This document shows, in pieces, positions 1 to 9,840 of a DNA stretch of 64,000 nt (position 1 is its first letter; every line of letters starts with the position of its first letter). Source of the stretch: Rachicladosporium sp. CCFEE 5018 (Eukaryota > Ascomycota > Dothideomycetes > Cladosporiales > Cladosporiaceae). The notes under the pieces were generated by a model that was given only the letters and a program-made list of their open reading frames with translations, had not been told where the DNA came from and searched no databases. A program made the position numbers and the translations under genes. The DNA is taken from the NCBI GenBank assembly GCA_002077045.2, contig KZ111152.1, positions 91,288 through 155,287 on the forward strand, read 5' to 3'.

Positions 1-506
1 GATACTGATGAGAGGCGTTCGCATATAGTTACGGCAAACCGTTCAATCTCACTTCGGTTCGACATGCGTGCTCCTTACCAACGTACAACACTTTCAAAGT
101 CTTTTCCGCGCAAGTTCATAGCTCTCTGGCAAGTCTACAAAGCTCGTCCGCTATAGCCAACAGAGGCAGCCTGGCATGTAACGCGGATGAGAAGACAGAT
201 ACAGGACATGATTTCGGTCGTGCTTGACAATCTCCTAGAAGTGTAGAGATGATTCCCCGCCGCCGCAGCTCTGACGATAGAAGCACAAGAAGCTATTTGA
301 AGATTGTGGAGAAGCGCATCTGAAACTGAGGAACAGCCTTTAAGGAAGGAGGTGTATGCGGGAGCTAGCGGCTCTGCTGCCGTGATCCGCCAATTGGCCC
401 AGCTTTTGCAGGAATGTGTCTACTTGGGAGTACCAATGCAAGAACCTGTTCCAGCGACATTGCCTCAGTATACAAATGTGTAACCACCATCAGAAAAAAA
501 TTAATT
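1..506. other. intergenic, nothing recognised
   Basis: No reading frame here resembles a protein and I see no repeat or RNA fold. It is the left flank of the tRNA-Gly gene. Confidence 0.5.
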
Positions 507-589
507 TGACTGGACCGGGAATCGAACCCGGGGCTAGTCGAATGTTGCGCAAGTGGCAACGACTAATTTTACCACTAAACCACCCAGTC
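507..589 (-). tRNA. tRNA-Gly (anticodon GCC) with a 12-nt intron
   Basis: Read on the minus strand, the sequence folds as a cloverleaf: acceptor GACTGGG paired with TCCAGTC, D-stem GTTT/AAAT around AGTGGTA, anticodon stem AGTCG/CGACT, and T-arm CCGGG-TTCGATT-CCCGG, with discriminator A. The anticodon loop starts TTGCCA, giving anticodon GCC, and then carries 12 extra bases (CTTGCGCAACAT) after position 37, the usual place for a nuclear tRNA intron. Without it the tRNA is 71 nt, the normal tRNA-Gly length. The second acceptor pair is A-T rather than the C-G usual in tRNA-Gly, so charging efficiency is uncertain. Confidence 0.85.
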
Positions 590-1080
590 GTAGATGACCA
601 GTTGCGAAGATAAACCATCATAAAGGTATCAAAGATCCTGCGCTCAACGGGTCTCGCCCTCGAGTCTATCAATAACCCCTAGCAGTGGGATTTGAAAGCT
701 TCGGGATAGAACTACATGTACGTACTGCTGCGCAAGCATATCCAGCTCTGGGGCGAGTCGAGAACGAGGGACACGTCGGAGTATCGAGTGCGCTTGCTAG
801 GTTTGGGTATTGGATGTATTGCTGTTGTCGCAGCTGTAAGTCCTCAAGAGTCGGGGTGAGCTCACGACGCAACTCTAACGATGGGTTGTAGAAAATGGAT
901 AAGATGGCAAAAGCGACTGTTGAGAAGTATAGAGATTTCGCCATGGCTTCTCCCAGACTGATGCAGCTATATGAACTTGGCTGAGCTATACCTGCGGTTC
1001 CCCTGCACATATGCCGGCCACGCCGTGGACGGCACCAAAAGCTTCTCTACCAAGACCGAGATTGTGCTCTCTCTGCTGCA
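590..1080. other. intergenic between tRNA-Gly and the GIY-YIG gene
   Basis: It contains a weak minus-strand frame (about 669-942) starting with a hydrophobic stretch, but it lacks a recognisable domain. One copy of the 23-bp quasi-palindrome lies at 1012-1034. No counterpart of this stretch is visible next to the second tRNA-Gly. Confidence 0.4.
1012..1034. repeat. 23-bp quasi-palindrome, copy 1
   Basis: An imperfect inverted repeat with arms TGCCGGCCACG and CGTGGACGGCA around a single C. It lies about 47 bp downstream of the ancestral end of the GIY-YIG reading frame (1081). It differs at two bases from the two other copies at 1732 and 2387. Confidence 0.7.
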
Positions 1081-1287
1081 CTACTTCCTGCGCTCAAGCT
1101 TCATCACAGCACGGTTATGACGCTTCGTCTCAAGGTGAGCTCCCATCGACATAGTCTGCACGGAGAAGCCACAAGGCTCACACCATGTCCGATTCTTACG
1201 AGGCAAGTCTTCGAGGTTCTCGCAACCTGCCTTCGCCATAGCGGCAATGTGCTTCTCCGTTCCGAAGTGCGATGTCCAGCGGTTGTA
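1081..1287 (-). pseudogene. 3' remnant of the GIY-YIG gene beyond the TAG
   Basis: It is in the same frame as the upstream gene. It encodes 68 residues that complete the third zinc finger and include a fourth (WCEPC followed by His-x5-His), ending in TAG at 1081-1083. The preserved frame and Cys/His spacing show this was recently coding. Readthrough of the TAG, an unseen splice, or a recent nonsense mutation (CAG to TAG would be one C-to-T change) are the possibilities. Confidence 0.6.
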
Positions 1288-2649
1288 CTACTGCCACTGC
1301 TCACACACCTCGCACCAGATCTCTGTCTCTCCGTCGCGTTCCTCCTCCGAGAGCCACTTCTGATGATGCTTGCCTTTGGTGTGACTATTCTTGTTGCCGG
1401 GGTCGTAGCTTTTACCGCAGCCGCATTCAGTCAAGACCCGTTCTGTCCTCTCCTCGGGAGGTAGGTTCAGCTGATGGGTTTCCGTCATCTTGTGCGAGTA
1501 CTTGTTCGTCCGCGTGAAGTAGTCCTTGCTGCCGTAGATCTGACAAGCCTCGCAATATACAAGCGCAATGCCAGCTTCCTTCGCAGCCTCAAGCTTCCTC
1601 GTCTGCAGCAGATCTCGCTGCGCCTTATTCCATAGACCGCGCGCCTCGGCGCAGCGCTTCATGCTAGCCTCCAGCTGCTCCTCTGTCGGCTTCTCCTGGA
1701 ACGCCATGCACACCGGCAAAGACGCATTTCCTGCCAGCCACGGCGTGGCCGGCAATCCCTGCGGACGTATCGCTTTCGTGATCCTCACTTGGCGTACCAT
1801 AGACTTTACAAGGCCCCTCTCGAAGGTACCAAATATAGAGATGAGGACCGATTCCATAACTTCAATGAACTCTGGGTCGGCTTCGACCGGGATGGCCACA
1901 TAGGCGAAGCGGACAGGCTTAGGTTTCGCCTCAGTGCAGTAGTTGTAGAAGAGCTTATGCTCAGCGAAGGCGCTGCCCTTCCGATTGGCGACGATCTGGT
2001 TGACGTGCTGTGCTAGGCGAGCCGCAAGGTCAACAGAGGAGCCGATGTAGCCAGCCCGATCGCACATAGCGAAGTACAGTCCGGCTGCGTGGAGAGTAAG
2101 ATCCTTCGCAGCAAGCTCCTCTACTGCGGCCATCGACCACTCGTCCGAGCCCAGGACATGCTTCCACGCGGGTAGTAGAGCTAGCATCATCTTCTTTGCA
2201 AGCTTCTCTGCTCCTTCAGTGTACACATACTTGGCGAAACGCGGGCTGAAGTCCGCTCTCTCAGCCTCGAGTCGCTTGCAGGCTTGCAGAAGTCTCTCCT
2301 CACACTTGCGCTCTCGTAGAGCCATCTCGGACTTGCTCAACGCTGTCTTCGGTGCAGGGAACAATCTGTGCACTTTGTTAGCGTTCTGCCGGCCACGCCG
2401 TGGCTGGCAGCATACATACAATGGCTCTTTGCCCGCCTGTACACCTCGGTACTTTTTCGTCTTAGCTTGCGCCTTGTGATCAACATCGCCTATGTAGGCA
2501 GCGGGTATTTCGATCTCATCGCTCTCCTCATTGTCGTCCTGTGTGAGGTCTAGCTGGCATGTCGCTGGGCGCTTCGGTCTCGGCCATGCAAACTGCCCAG
2601 AGGTAAGCTTACGCTTCGGCGTGGACGCTGCATTGGCGACGAAAGCCAT
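1288..2649 (-). CDS. GIY-YIG nuclease-domain protein with C-terminal zinc fingers (truncated by an in-frame TAG)
   Basis: Predicted nuclease of the GIY-YIG superfamily. Numbering from the far 5' limit of the open frame at 2826 (512 codons), the signature GLY is at 249-251, YIG at 260-262, a candidate catalytic Arg in LAARL at 270, and a candidate metal-binding Glu in FIEVMES near 322-325. Downstream lie Cys/His modules: C-x2-C with H-x5-H near 425-451, C-x-C with His near 468-488, and a third that starts WCEVC near 504. This third finger is interrupted by a TAG at 1288-1290; the same frame then continues 68 codons to 1081, completing that finger (H-x5-H) and adding a fourth, C-x2-C-x11-H-x5-H. 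I chose the ATG at 2649, where the plausible protein sequence begins; an earlier ATG lies at 2799. The gene has no counterpart beside block copy 2. Role unknown; it could be a domesticated or mobile nuclease. Confidence 0.7.
   Translation of the reverse strand: MAFVANAASTPKRKLTSGQFAWPRPKRPATCQLDLTQDDNEESDEIEIPAAYIGDVDHKAQAKTKKYRGVQAGKEPLYVCCQPRRGRQNANKVHRLFPAPKTALSKSEMALRERKCEERLLQACKRLEAERADFSPRFAKYVYTEGAEKLAKKMMLALLPAWKHVLGSDEWSMAAVEELAAKDLTLHAAGLYFAMCDRAGYIGSSVDLAARLAQHVNQIVANRKGSAFAEHKLFYNYCTEAKPKPVRFAYVAIPVEADPEFIEVMESVLISIFGTFERGLVKSMVRQVRITKAIRPQGLPATPWLAGNASLPVCMAFQEKPTEEQLEASMKRCAEARGLWNKAQRDLLQTRKLEAAKEAGIALVYCEACQIYGSKDYFTRTNKYSHKMTETHQLNLPPEERTERVLTECGCGKSYDPGNKNSHTKGKHHQKWLSEEERDGETEIWCEVCEQWQ
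1731..1754. repeat. 24-bp quasi-palindrome, copy 2 (inside the GIY-YIG gene)
   Basis: On the plus strand the arms are TGCCAGCCACG and CGTGGCCGGCA. It is the exact reverse complement of the copy at 2387-2410. In the gene it encodes residues 358-366 (LPATPWLAG). At 24 bp it can sit in the reading frame without shifting it. Confidence 0.75.
2387..2410. repeat. 24-bp quasi-palindrome, copy 3 (inside the GIY-YIG gene)
   Basis: The arms are TGCCGGCCACG and CGTGGCTGGCA followed by G. It is identical, in inverted orientation, to the copy at 1731-1754. It is read in a different codon phase, giving residues CQPRRGRQ near 140-147, so the similarity lies in the DNA and not in a protein repeat. Confidence 0.75.
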
Positions 2650-3043
2650 CGTGCTGATCTGAGTAGTTACTGATAGAGAGGGCTCTGTCGTGACAGTAGA
2701 AGCACCATAGCGGTGAGCAGTTGACGTTCCGCCGAGTTCGGATATTCCGCTTCGTACCTGCCATAGCTGCAACAGGCACACGCGTCGGGAAGTCGCCATA
2801 TGCCCAAAATAGCGCGACACCTCCAAATTGTCGCAACATTAATGCTATTACACAGTCAGTGAACGGACGCCGAGTTGCAGGAAAACAATTGAGCAGTACC
2901 CCCTTACACCATCTCCCCAAGCCACCACTTTCCTCCCCCTCTCCCATTGCACCCAACCCATATTACATCCAAGTCCTGCTAACCCAGAACCATCCCATGC
3001 CGCCAAAACGCCTCCACCAAGTCATCAAAACTGAACGTCCTGT
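2650..3043. other. spacer between the GIY-YIG gene and csmB copy 1
   Basis: It holds the presumed 5' region of the GIY-YIG gene and a C-rich stretch. Similarity to block copy 2 begins only at about 3044, the csmB stop codon, so this spacer is specific to copy 1. Confidence 0.4.
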
Positions 3044-6000
3044 CTACATATTACTCAACTCCCAATCAATCCTTTCATCCAACCACGCCCTCTTCTCCCC
3101 ACTCAACTGACACTGCAGCTTCTGCTCCACGAGCGCCTTGACTTGCTTCTTAGTAACGCTATCCATGTCCACCTCGCCCAGACACTCCCTCACACAAGCC
3201 GCGATAGCCTCGTTGGTAGGCCCCGGGCCGACCGTGAAAGCGGCCAAGTTCGCCGTGCTCTGCGGGCGAGACTGCGACGCGTAGCCGTAAGGCGAAGCAC
3301 TCGGGTTCGGCGTGCCGAGCGGCGAGGGCTGGCGCATTTGATTGAGGGCGTCGGTGGAGTGGTGTCGGGACACGGGTTGGGGGTGCGGGTAATCAGACAT
3401 GCCGCCCATGGACATCAGGCGTTGTTGCTCCGCGGTGCCGGGATTGGCGAGGTCGGTGTACCGGCTATACGTACTCTGCCTGTTCAACGCCGCATACGGA
3501 CTCGGCGACTGCGGCGGACGGTGTCTCTGCTGTTGCGGGAAGTGACCCAGGATCGTGCTTGCGGGCTTGATGGAAGAGTACGTCGAGCGTATGTCGTCCA
3601 TCTCATACCCGCCGTCTTGATACATCGCGCTGCCGCCTTCCTTCTCGGTGGGAATGCCGCGGCGGCCGGGGAGGTTGTTGGCTGTGGCGTAATCATCCCA
3701 GCGTTGGAGGGGGATGGACTTCGGGTTGAAGCCTTCGTCATCTACGGCGACGACTTGCTTGTTGCCTTTCTCTCCTAGCACAACACGGGTGTTACCCCAG
3801 GAGAAGTCGTCTTGCTTCCAGAAGGAGTAAATGGGCAAGACGAAAGAGTAGATCGGGTAGGCCAGGATGTAGATTAACATCCAACCGATGTGCTGCCACT
3901 GGCGCTTGATGATGAAGATCAGCGCTTGCAGACCGTAGACAGCTGCGATCATGACAATCGAGATGAGGGGAAACTGCCCAGTCCCAGACGCCACACGGTA
4001 GATCAAGTAAGCCAGGTACGCGCAAGTCGCAGGCAGGATAATCGTGCCCATCAAGTCGATAAATACCACAAATCGCATGCTAAAGCAACAGAAACCACAC
4101 AGATCCTTGATGAAGACCAGTTCAGCCAAGTTGTGAATAGTCGAGTTGATCCAGCGACGTCTCTGCGAGAGCAGCACACTCCATTCCGAAGGTGCCTCAG
4201 TAAGTGCATAGGCCTCCGGAACGAATTTGAAGGAATTGTTGGGAAAATGCTTCGTCATCAGCGTAGTCAAGTAACGATCCTCTCCAAGCGAAAGCAAATT
4301 CTTTTTGTGCAACGTGTCGAGATTGTTAACCGCGTATTCATCGATGATCTTGTTCGAGATGATCACAGGTCGGCCTTTGTCGGCGGTGCGTATCCGGTAC
4401 ATGCAGAAACTGGAGGGATGTCAGTGATTTGCTCGGTCCTGCGTAATCAGGTCATGAACTTACCATCCAGGCAAACACGTCACACTCCCGAACAAGCTCT
4501 CGAAAGCCTTCGACAAGTTGTGCGAGATGTAGTACTCGTACACCTGAATCATGGTCCACCAACTGCGCTCCTCATTCTCAAGCGAAGTCTCACCACAGAT
4601 ACCCACAATCTTCGAGTCATTCGCACAGGCGGCCACAAGCCTATTCAGCGAGTCTTCTTTGACCTTCGTATCAGCATCGACCATGAAGAGGTACTCATAT
4701 AGCTCTGGATCGACTCCGATGATGTTGTTGATCTGATGGAACATCTCCAGTTCCAATGGACTCATGGCCGAGCGGTGATGGACGCGGTTCAGGAAAGACA
4801 TCAGCAGGATCTGACTGTCACGTTTGCCACGGTTGCCGGGCTTGGACTTGGTTTGCTCGGACTCTTTGCCGACTTTGACGACGACAATGTAGGGCACGAC
4901 GTTGCCTTCGAATTCGTAGAGTCCAGAGTACACTTTACCATAGTTGAGCTGCTCATTGCCGACACCGACAGATCTGAACGGCAGAGCAGGAGGGTCGACC
5001 TTCGGATCAACACCGAGCACGTCGAGGACAATCTTTGGCGTTGGGCGATCGTTGCCACCGCCGACGATCATACCATCGCAGATGACACAGATAAGCTTCC
5101 GCTTGTTGTCGTAAGCAAGAGCAGTCAGCGAATCCAGACCCTTCCTCAGCGAATCTTCACCCTCAGTATAAGCAGGCACCTGGCAGATGACGAATTTGTC
5201 CTGCTGGCCCGGCTTGCGACGAGAGCCAAACTGCAGAGCGGCCAAGAACTTGACGAGGATGACACTGCACAAGATGCCAGCAAAGACGATCAGGAGATAG
5301 TTATTCACCTGACACTTCGCAGTATCACGGAAGTCGGTTTGCCCGACGTAAAAGACATTGTTCAAGCAATTCATGCTGTTAGTACGGTTGGCGTACGGGA
5401 TCTGAGTGTTCCAGTTTTCAGTGATGTCCTGTCCGGGATTCTCCTGAATAAGCTGATTGACGTCGTCTGGGAAGAACGAATACTGCGGCAAATTGTTCTG
5501 CAGCTTCAGCGTGTAGAAGTAATTAGTCAGATCGTAGACTTTGTTCTCGATGATAACCCACTGGTGATTGTTGTTCTCGCCATCCGACTTGACGACCGAC
5601 TTCTTGATAACACGGGCACCTTTGTAGTACTCCTTCATGCGTGGCAAGAAGTACTCCGTATACCAATTGATGCTGTTCAACTTGGTGGTGCTATCGGACT
5701 GGAATGTTGGTCCTGAGATATGTGCTCCGAGTGGATTGAGGAGCGTTTCGTTCGGTGTCATGATGACATTGATATCAGTTACCAGTCCAGGGCAGGCAAT
5801 TGTGAGTGGCGGCACGATGTAGTCGTCCATGTTCAGCCCGGCAAATGGCTCCATGTTGTCTGACGTGGTCTCTATGTTATTATCCGAATGCTGCAGCTTC
5901 CAGAATTTCGTCAAGTCGTAGACATCACCGTGGTAAGACACCCACCAGTCAGTGTCACCAGTATGGTAGGCAACCTCCTGCGGACTCCATGCCTTGTCCC

Positions 6001-8453
6001 AGTTCGGACAGAGCAAGTTGCCAAGTCCAACGATCCAGAAGATGATTGTCCCGTTCATGAGCGCAATGAGGAACATCAAGCACAGCTTCTCTCGCCATGC
6101 AAAGCGCACATCGGGTCGCTTCATCCGTCCAACGTGAGCTAGCACAAAAGAAGGGATCCAGAAGGTCATTGCCCAGACGAACCACACCCACATGCGTCGA
6201 CTGAAGGGAACAGTCTCCTCTTGGATGTGCTTTCCCTCAGCAAGCTCAGGATCCAGCTCTTGTCCGTAGTAGGTCACACCACCTTTGTTGTCATCACCCT
6301 TGTAGCCCAAGCCATAGTCGCCACCACTGATGCTGCGAATAGTCTGAGCATGTGTAGGAGCTAGTGATCTCGCGCCCATACGGCTGGGTGCCATCGCACT
6401 TGGTGCAACGCTCAGCAAGTTGTCCCGAGAGTCGCCGTACTGCGAGCCACCGAAGAATGGGTTCTCGACGCCGTTCGGTGTCTGTACCGCATAGCCATTC
6501 TCCATGCCAGCTGCCCCAACCATGCCACCAAGCATGTCGCTGGGCTCTTCGGGCTTCATGTCGAGCATGCTCTCGGCTTCCCACCAAGCAGGCTCGCGAA
6601 TCCAGACACGCTCGTTACCAACGACGACCTCGCCGTTGCTCCAGCCGCGCTCCAAGATGAAGCTCTCGACTCCATCTCGGCCAGCTTGGCAGCCAAGCCG
6701 GTTGTAGCGCTCCACAAACTCTTCATGATCGAAGTCAGCTGTGAAGTCGAGCTGCTTGGTCCTGTAATTGGCCCACTCCGGCAGCCTCCAGGCTCGGATC
6801 TGGCTTGAGACCGAACCTGCGGACCAGGGGAAGGCTTGCGGACCCTGTTGCGCGAGTGTAGCCGGGAAGTCGTCGCTGGGGTGTAGAGCGAGCTGGAACC
6901 ACACTCGGCTAGTGCCGAGCAAGTTCGATAGGCTGAAACGACCTGTCTTGCCTAGTACGATCCCGTTGCCAGTGACAGGGTACAGGATACCCTTCAAGAA
7001 GCTGTCCTCCTCGATCTCAGCACCAACCTTCTCTAGCGCAGTATGTCGGCGATCGAGCTGATCCTCACGTTCCCGCACTGCAGGTGTGTCCATGGCTTCC
7101 AGGTCTGCAGAGCTAATCTGCACTGCGTCCTTCATCTCGCGAATCACGGAGGACCCGGCTGGCACGATCGGCACCCCATCCTCCTTCATCTCGAGGTTGA
7201 TGCCAGTACTATCGTCGAAAATGGTCTTCAGACTGATAGCCTTACCCAGCGTCGAGCTGGGTACTTCCACGACAGTGATGCCAACAGTATCCCCATCATC
7301 CTGACTGCTCGGAGGCGTGTGCATGCCAGCATCGCTGCCATTGCTCGATCCTATCGTGCGGCCGTTGTGCAACTCATGTCGCACCGCCTCGTTTGCCTTC
7401 GTGATCACCCAGTCCACGAGCGATTCGTAGACTGCGGCGATCAAGATCTCCCTCTCTTCTGTCGCGCACTTCTTGATCAACACATCGGGGTTGATCTCGA
7501 GTAGTTCAGCCACCTCTTCACATGTGCTCTCCAGCTCTTCCTCGTCGATCAGGAACCCGAGTGCATCTCCGAGCCTGAGCAATGCAGCAACTACAGAGAG
7601 CAGACTCCGCAAGGACTTGCCTTTGATTCCGATCGCCTTGAGCGACTCTCGGAAGTCCTCTGCAGCGGCTGTGTCGTCTGCTGTTGGAAGGTATGAGGGT
7701 GGGTCGTAAGTTTCCGATCGGCGAAGTAGCGCGTATCTGCTTGGTGCCTTGAGTCCAAGGTACTCGCGTTCTTGAACAGACGACGCGGACGTGAGAAGGT
7801 AGTAGAAGACGTCAAACGCACGATAGCCCGACTCTGCAGGGACATTGAGCAGGCCCTCCTGGGTGTCGATGCCTGAGGTGGACAGGCTCAGAACGGCGCC
7901 GGTTATCTCGCCTGTGAGGTTAAGTGTGAATGCCGCCGAAAGCGCCGAGTAGCGAGCAAAGGAGGGATTGAAGGGTGTTGCGGTGTGTAGAAAGGGTCTC
8001 AGTGCGTTGAGAGCTGTGTAGAAGGAGCCAGGGACTGAGATGGGGAGGGCGGAGATGAAGGGGGCGAATGCCGATGGCGTCGATCGATGGAGGGAGCTGT
8101 TTCAGTAATTAGTGTCTGGTTGCATAGTCTCATACTCAAAACACGGCATACCCAAGCACAATCGTCGAGTCCTCTGCTCGCCGCCGTGCATGTTCCCACG
8201 ACCGCCGCGCGAGCTCTGTGTCCACTGTGCCACCCACCCTACCGTCCGCTCCAGTCTGACTAGCCGAGAGCCATGTATTGACGACAAGACTCGTGCTGGA
8301 CTCCAACGGATACGGCTGACCTAACGAGAAGCTGTTATGCAGTGCGTTCAGGAGGGTAGTTGTGGAGACTTGTTGTGAGGCGCCTTGCATCGTGCCTGCC
8401 CGACCTTGTGCTGGGCCAGACATGGTCGAGAAGTGCGAGTTGCGGTTCGCCAT
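3044..8453 (-). CDS. csmB: class VII chitin synthase with myosin-like domain (csmB-like), copy 1
   Basis: Polymerises UDP-GlcNAc into chitin at sites of polarised growth. Exons are 8453-8152, 8096-4464 and 4409-3044, with GT-AG introns and consistent phases, giving 1,766 aa. The N-terminal third is a short myosin-like domain without a visible P-loop, as expected for class VII. It is followed by membrane segments, two cytochrome b5-like stretches ([19 protein letters not shown]), the GT2 chitin synthase core (DADTK, GEDRYLT, QRRRW), C-terminal membrane segments, a Pro/Ser-rich linker and a DEK_C-like tail. It is divergent from csmA across about 1.39 kb. Unlike copy 2 it has no frameshift, so this is the complete class VII gene of the window. 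Only six residues differ from copy 2 over the 1,050 residues encoded up to the second intron. Confidence 0.95.
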
Positions 8454-9840
8454 TATCGTCGCAGGCGAATGCTATGGTGCTGGCCCGTAGAGGGCAATCG
8501 GGCGGGGGTTTTGTCAGTCCAGTGCTGACTTGTATTGGAGAGCCTCGTCAGGGTCCGGGGGTGGTGCTTTGGAAATCGGTGGTGACGGAAGAGGAAGTCG
8601 AGAGTAATCACTGTCCAGCAAGCGAGTGATGGCTGGAGCAGTCAAGGTGAACGCGTTGGCAGTTGGTTGCTGGAGGTACTGCACACTACTCCAAATCACG
8701 GCGACAGAAACGCACTGTATCCCGAGATGCACGGTGCAATACCCGTCTTTCTGTTACAGAAATTAAGCTCTGAGCCGCCGGGAGGAAGTGAGCTAGCGCG
8801 ACTCTGTCTCATCGGGCAACGACAACGCCACCATTCGTGGATTGGCAATTGCTCGACGAAGATGCCATGTAACGGTGAATCTCTTCGATTCACGTTCTGC
8901 AAGTGTTCCTCTCCTCGAATACACGCGGTTCGATGCCCTAGGGACAACGTTTAGCACCCTCCCTGAAGACCACGCCTCTCCTCCGCAGAATGTCACAAGC
9001 TGCAAGTAGATCTCGCCACATGCTGGGGCGTCTATTTTCGGCCAACTCGAATGCGATGAGCATGACTACATTCAACATGCATTGCGCGTCCTCCATGCAT
9101 AACACATGCGGCTGGTACTAGTCGTTGCTGTATGAATTACCGGGCATGGTCTTCTACACAGTCCCGCTCTACTTGATGGTATCATCATGTCCAGCAACAT
9201 GGCTCGAGCAACTCCGACTTGGTGGGAGTCGTCGTGGCGCGAATCCTTGTAAACCTGGGGATCCTCTTCCCCTGCCGCAGTGCCGAGCGCCTCCTAGACG
9301 CTGTTGCTCTTGGAGACTACATGTATTCCCATGAGCAGTCTTGCTCATACCAACGAGAGTGGCTCGAAGAGTTGCGATGATTATATTGTGCTTGATTGTC
9401 CTTCGAAAACAGGTTCATCATGCAATCTGAGTACTTGTCTACTTCGGACTGCGGGTAACGGTATGCTGCAGGGTTTACTTTAGCGTACAAGCTAGAAGCA
9501 TAAACACGGGTGCGCCTTTTCGATGGGCATTTGATGGTAGACCCGCAATCATCGTGCGATAGGATGTCAATTGTTGTCATCTACACTACCATCACTGTTG
9601 ACGCAGTGTGTAATTCTGTCACCCCTCTGTCACTTTCGTTTCTTGATACATTGTAACTCTGCGGTACTCGGGAATCTCTCCAATGCGCGGCTCAGGAGCT
9701 TGCTTTCTCATCTCAGACAACTTCGAAAGCCTTGCCTCGACACAACACAGCAGCACACAGCGCCACCGCGCACTCCGCACATCCTGTCAACAACCCCTCG
9801 CTAGGCCGTCAAGGCCACTCACACTCGCTACACGCCCACT
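8454..9840. promoter_or_regulatory. shared divergent promoter region of csmB and csmA, copy 1
   Basis: The start codons of the two chitin synthases face away from each other across 1,387 bp. A head-to-head class V/VII pair is known in other filamentous fungi. The region is almost identical to 34479-35870 apart from a diverged patch near 8835-8890 and a 5-bp indel near 8756. I see no convincing gene inside. Confidence 0.6.

Noticed and set aside
669..942. Short minus-strand frame with a hydrophobic start next to tRNA-Gly
   Set aside because: No domain, no homologous stretch beside the other tRNA, and no clear splice structure.
4736..5716. 326-codon plus-strand frame over csmB
   Set aside because: Antisense shadow of the chitin synthase core; no independent domain.
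7612..8096. Possible frameshift in csmB copy 1 upstream of 7612
   Set aside because: I compared the region with copy 2, and checked the part upstream of about 7880 codon by codon; it is open and in phase with exon 1 through the 8097-8151 intron.
9317..9580. 87-codon minus-strand frame in the csmB/csmA promoter, present in both copies
   Set aside because: The amino-acid changes between copies (at least six in 87) are as frequent as the base changes, so it shows no coding constraint; it persists only because the region is nearly identical.
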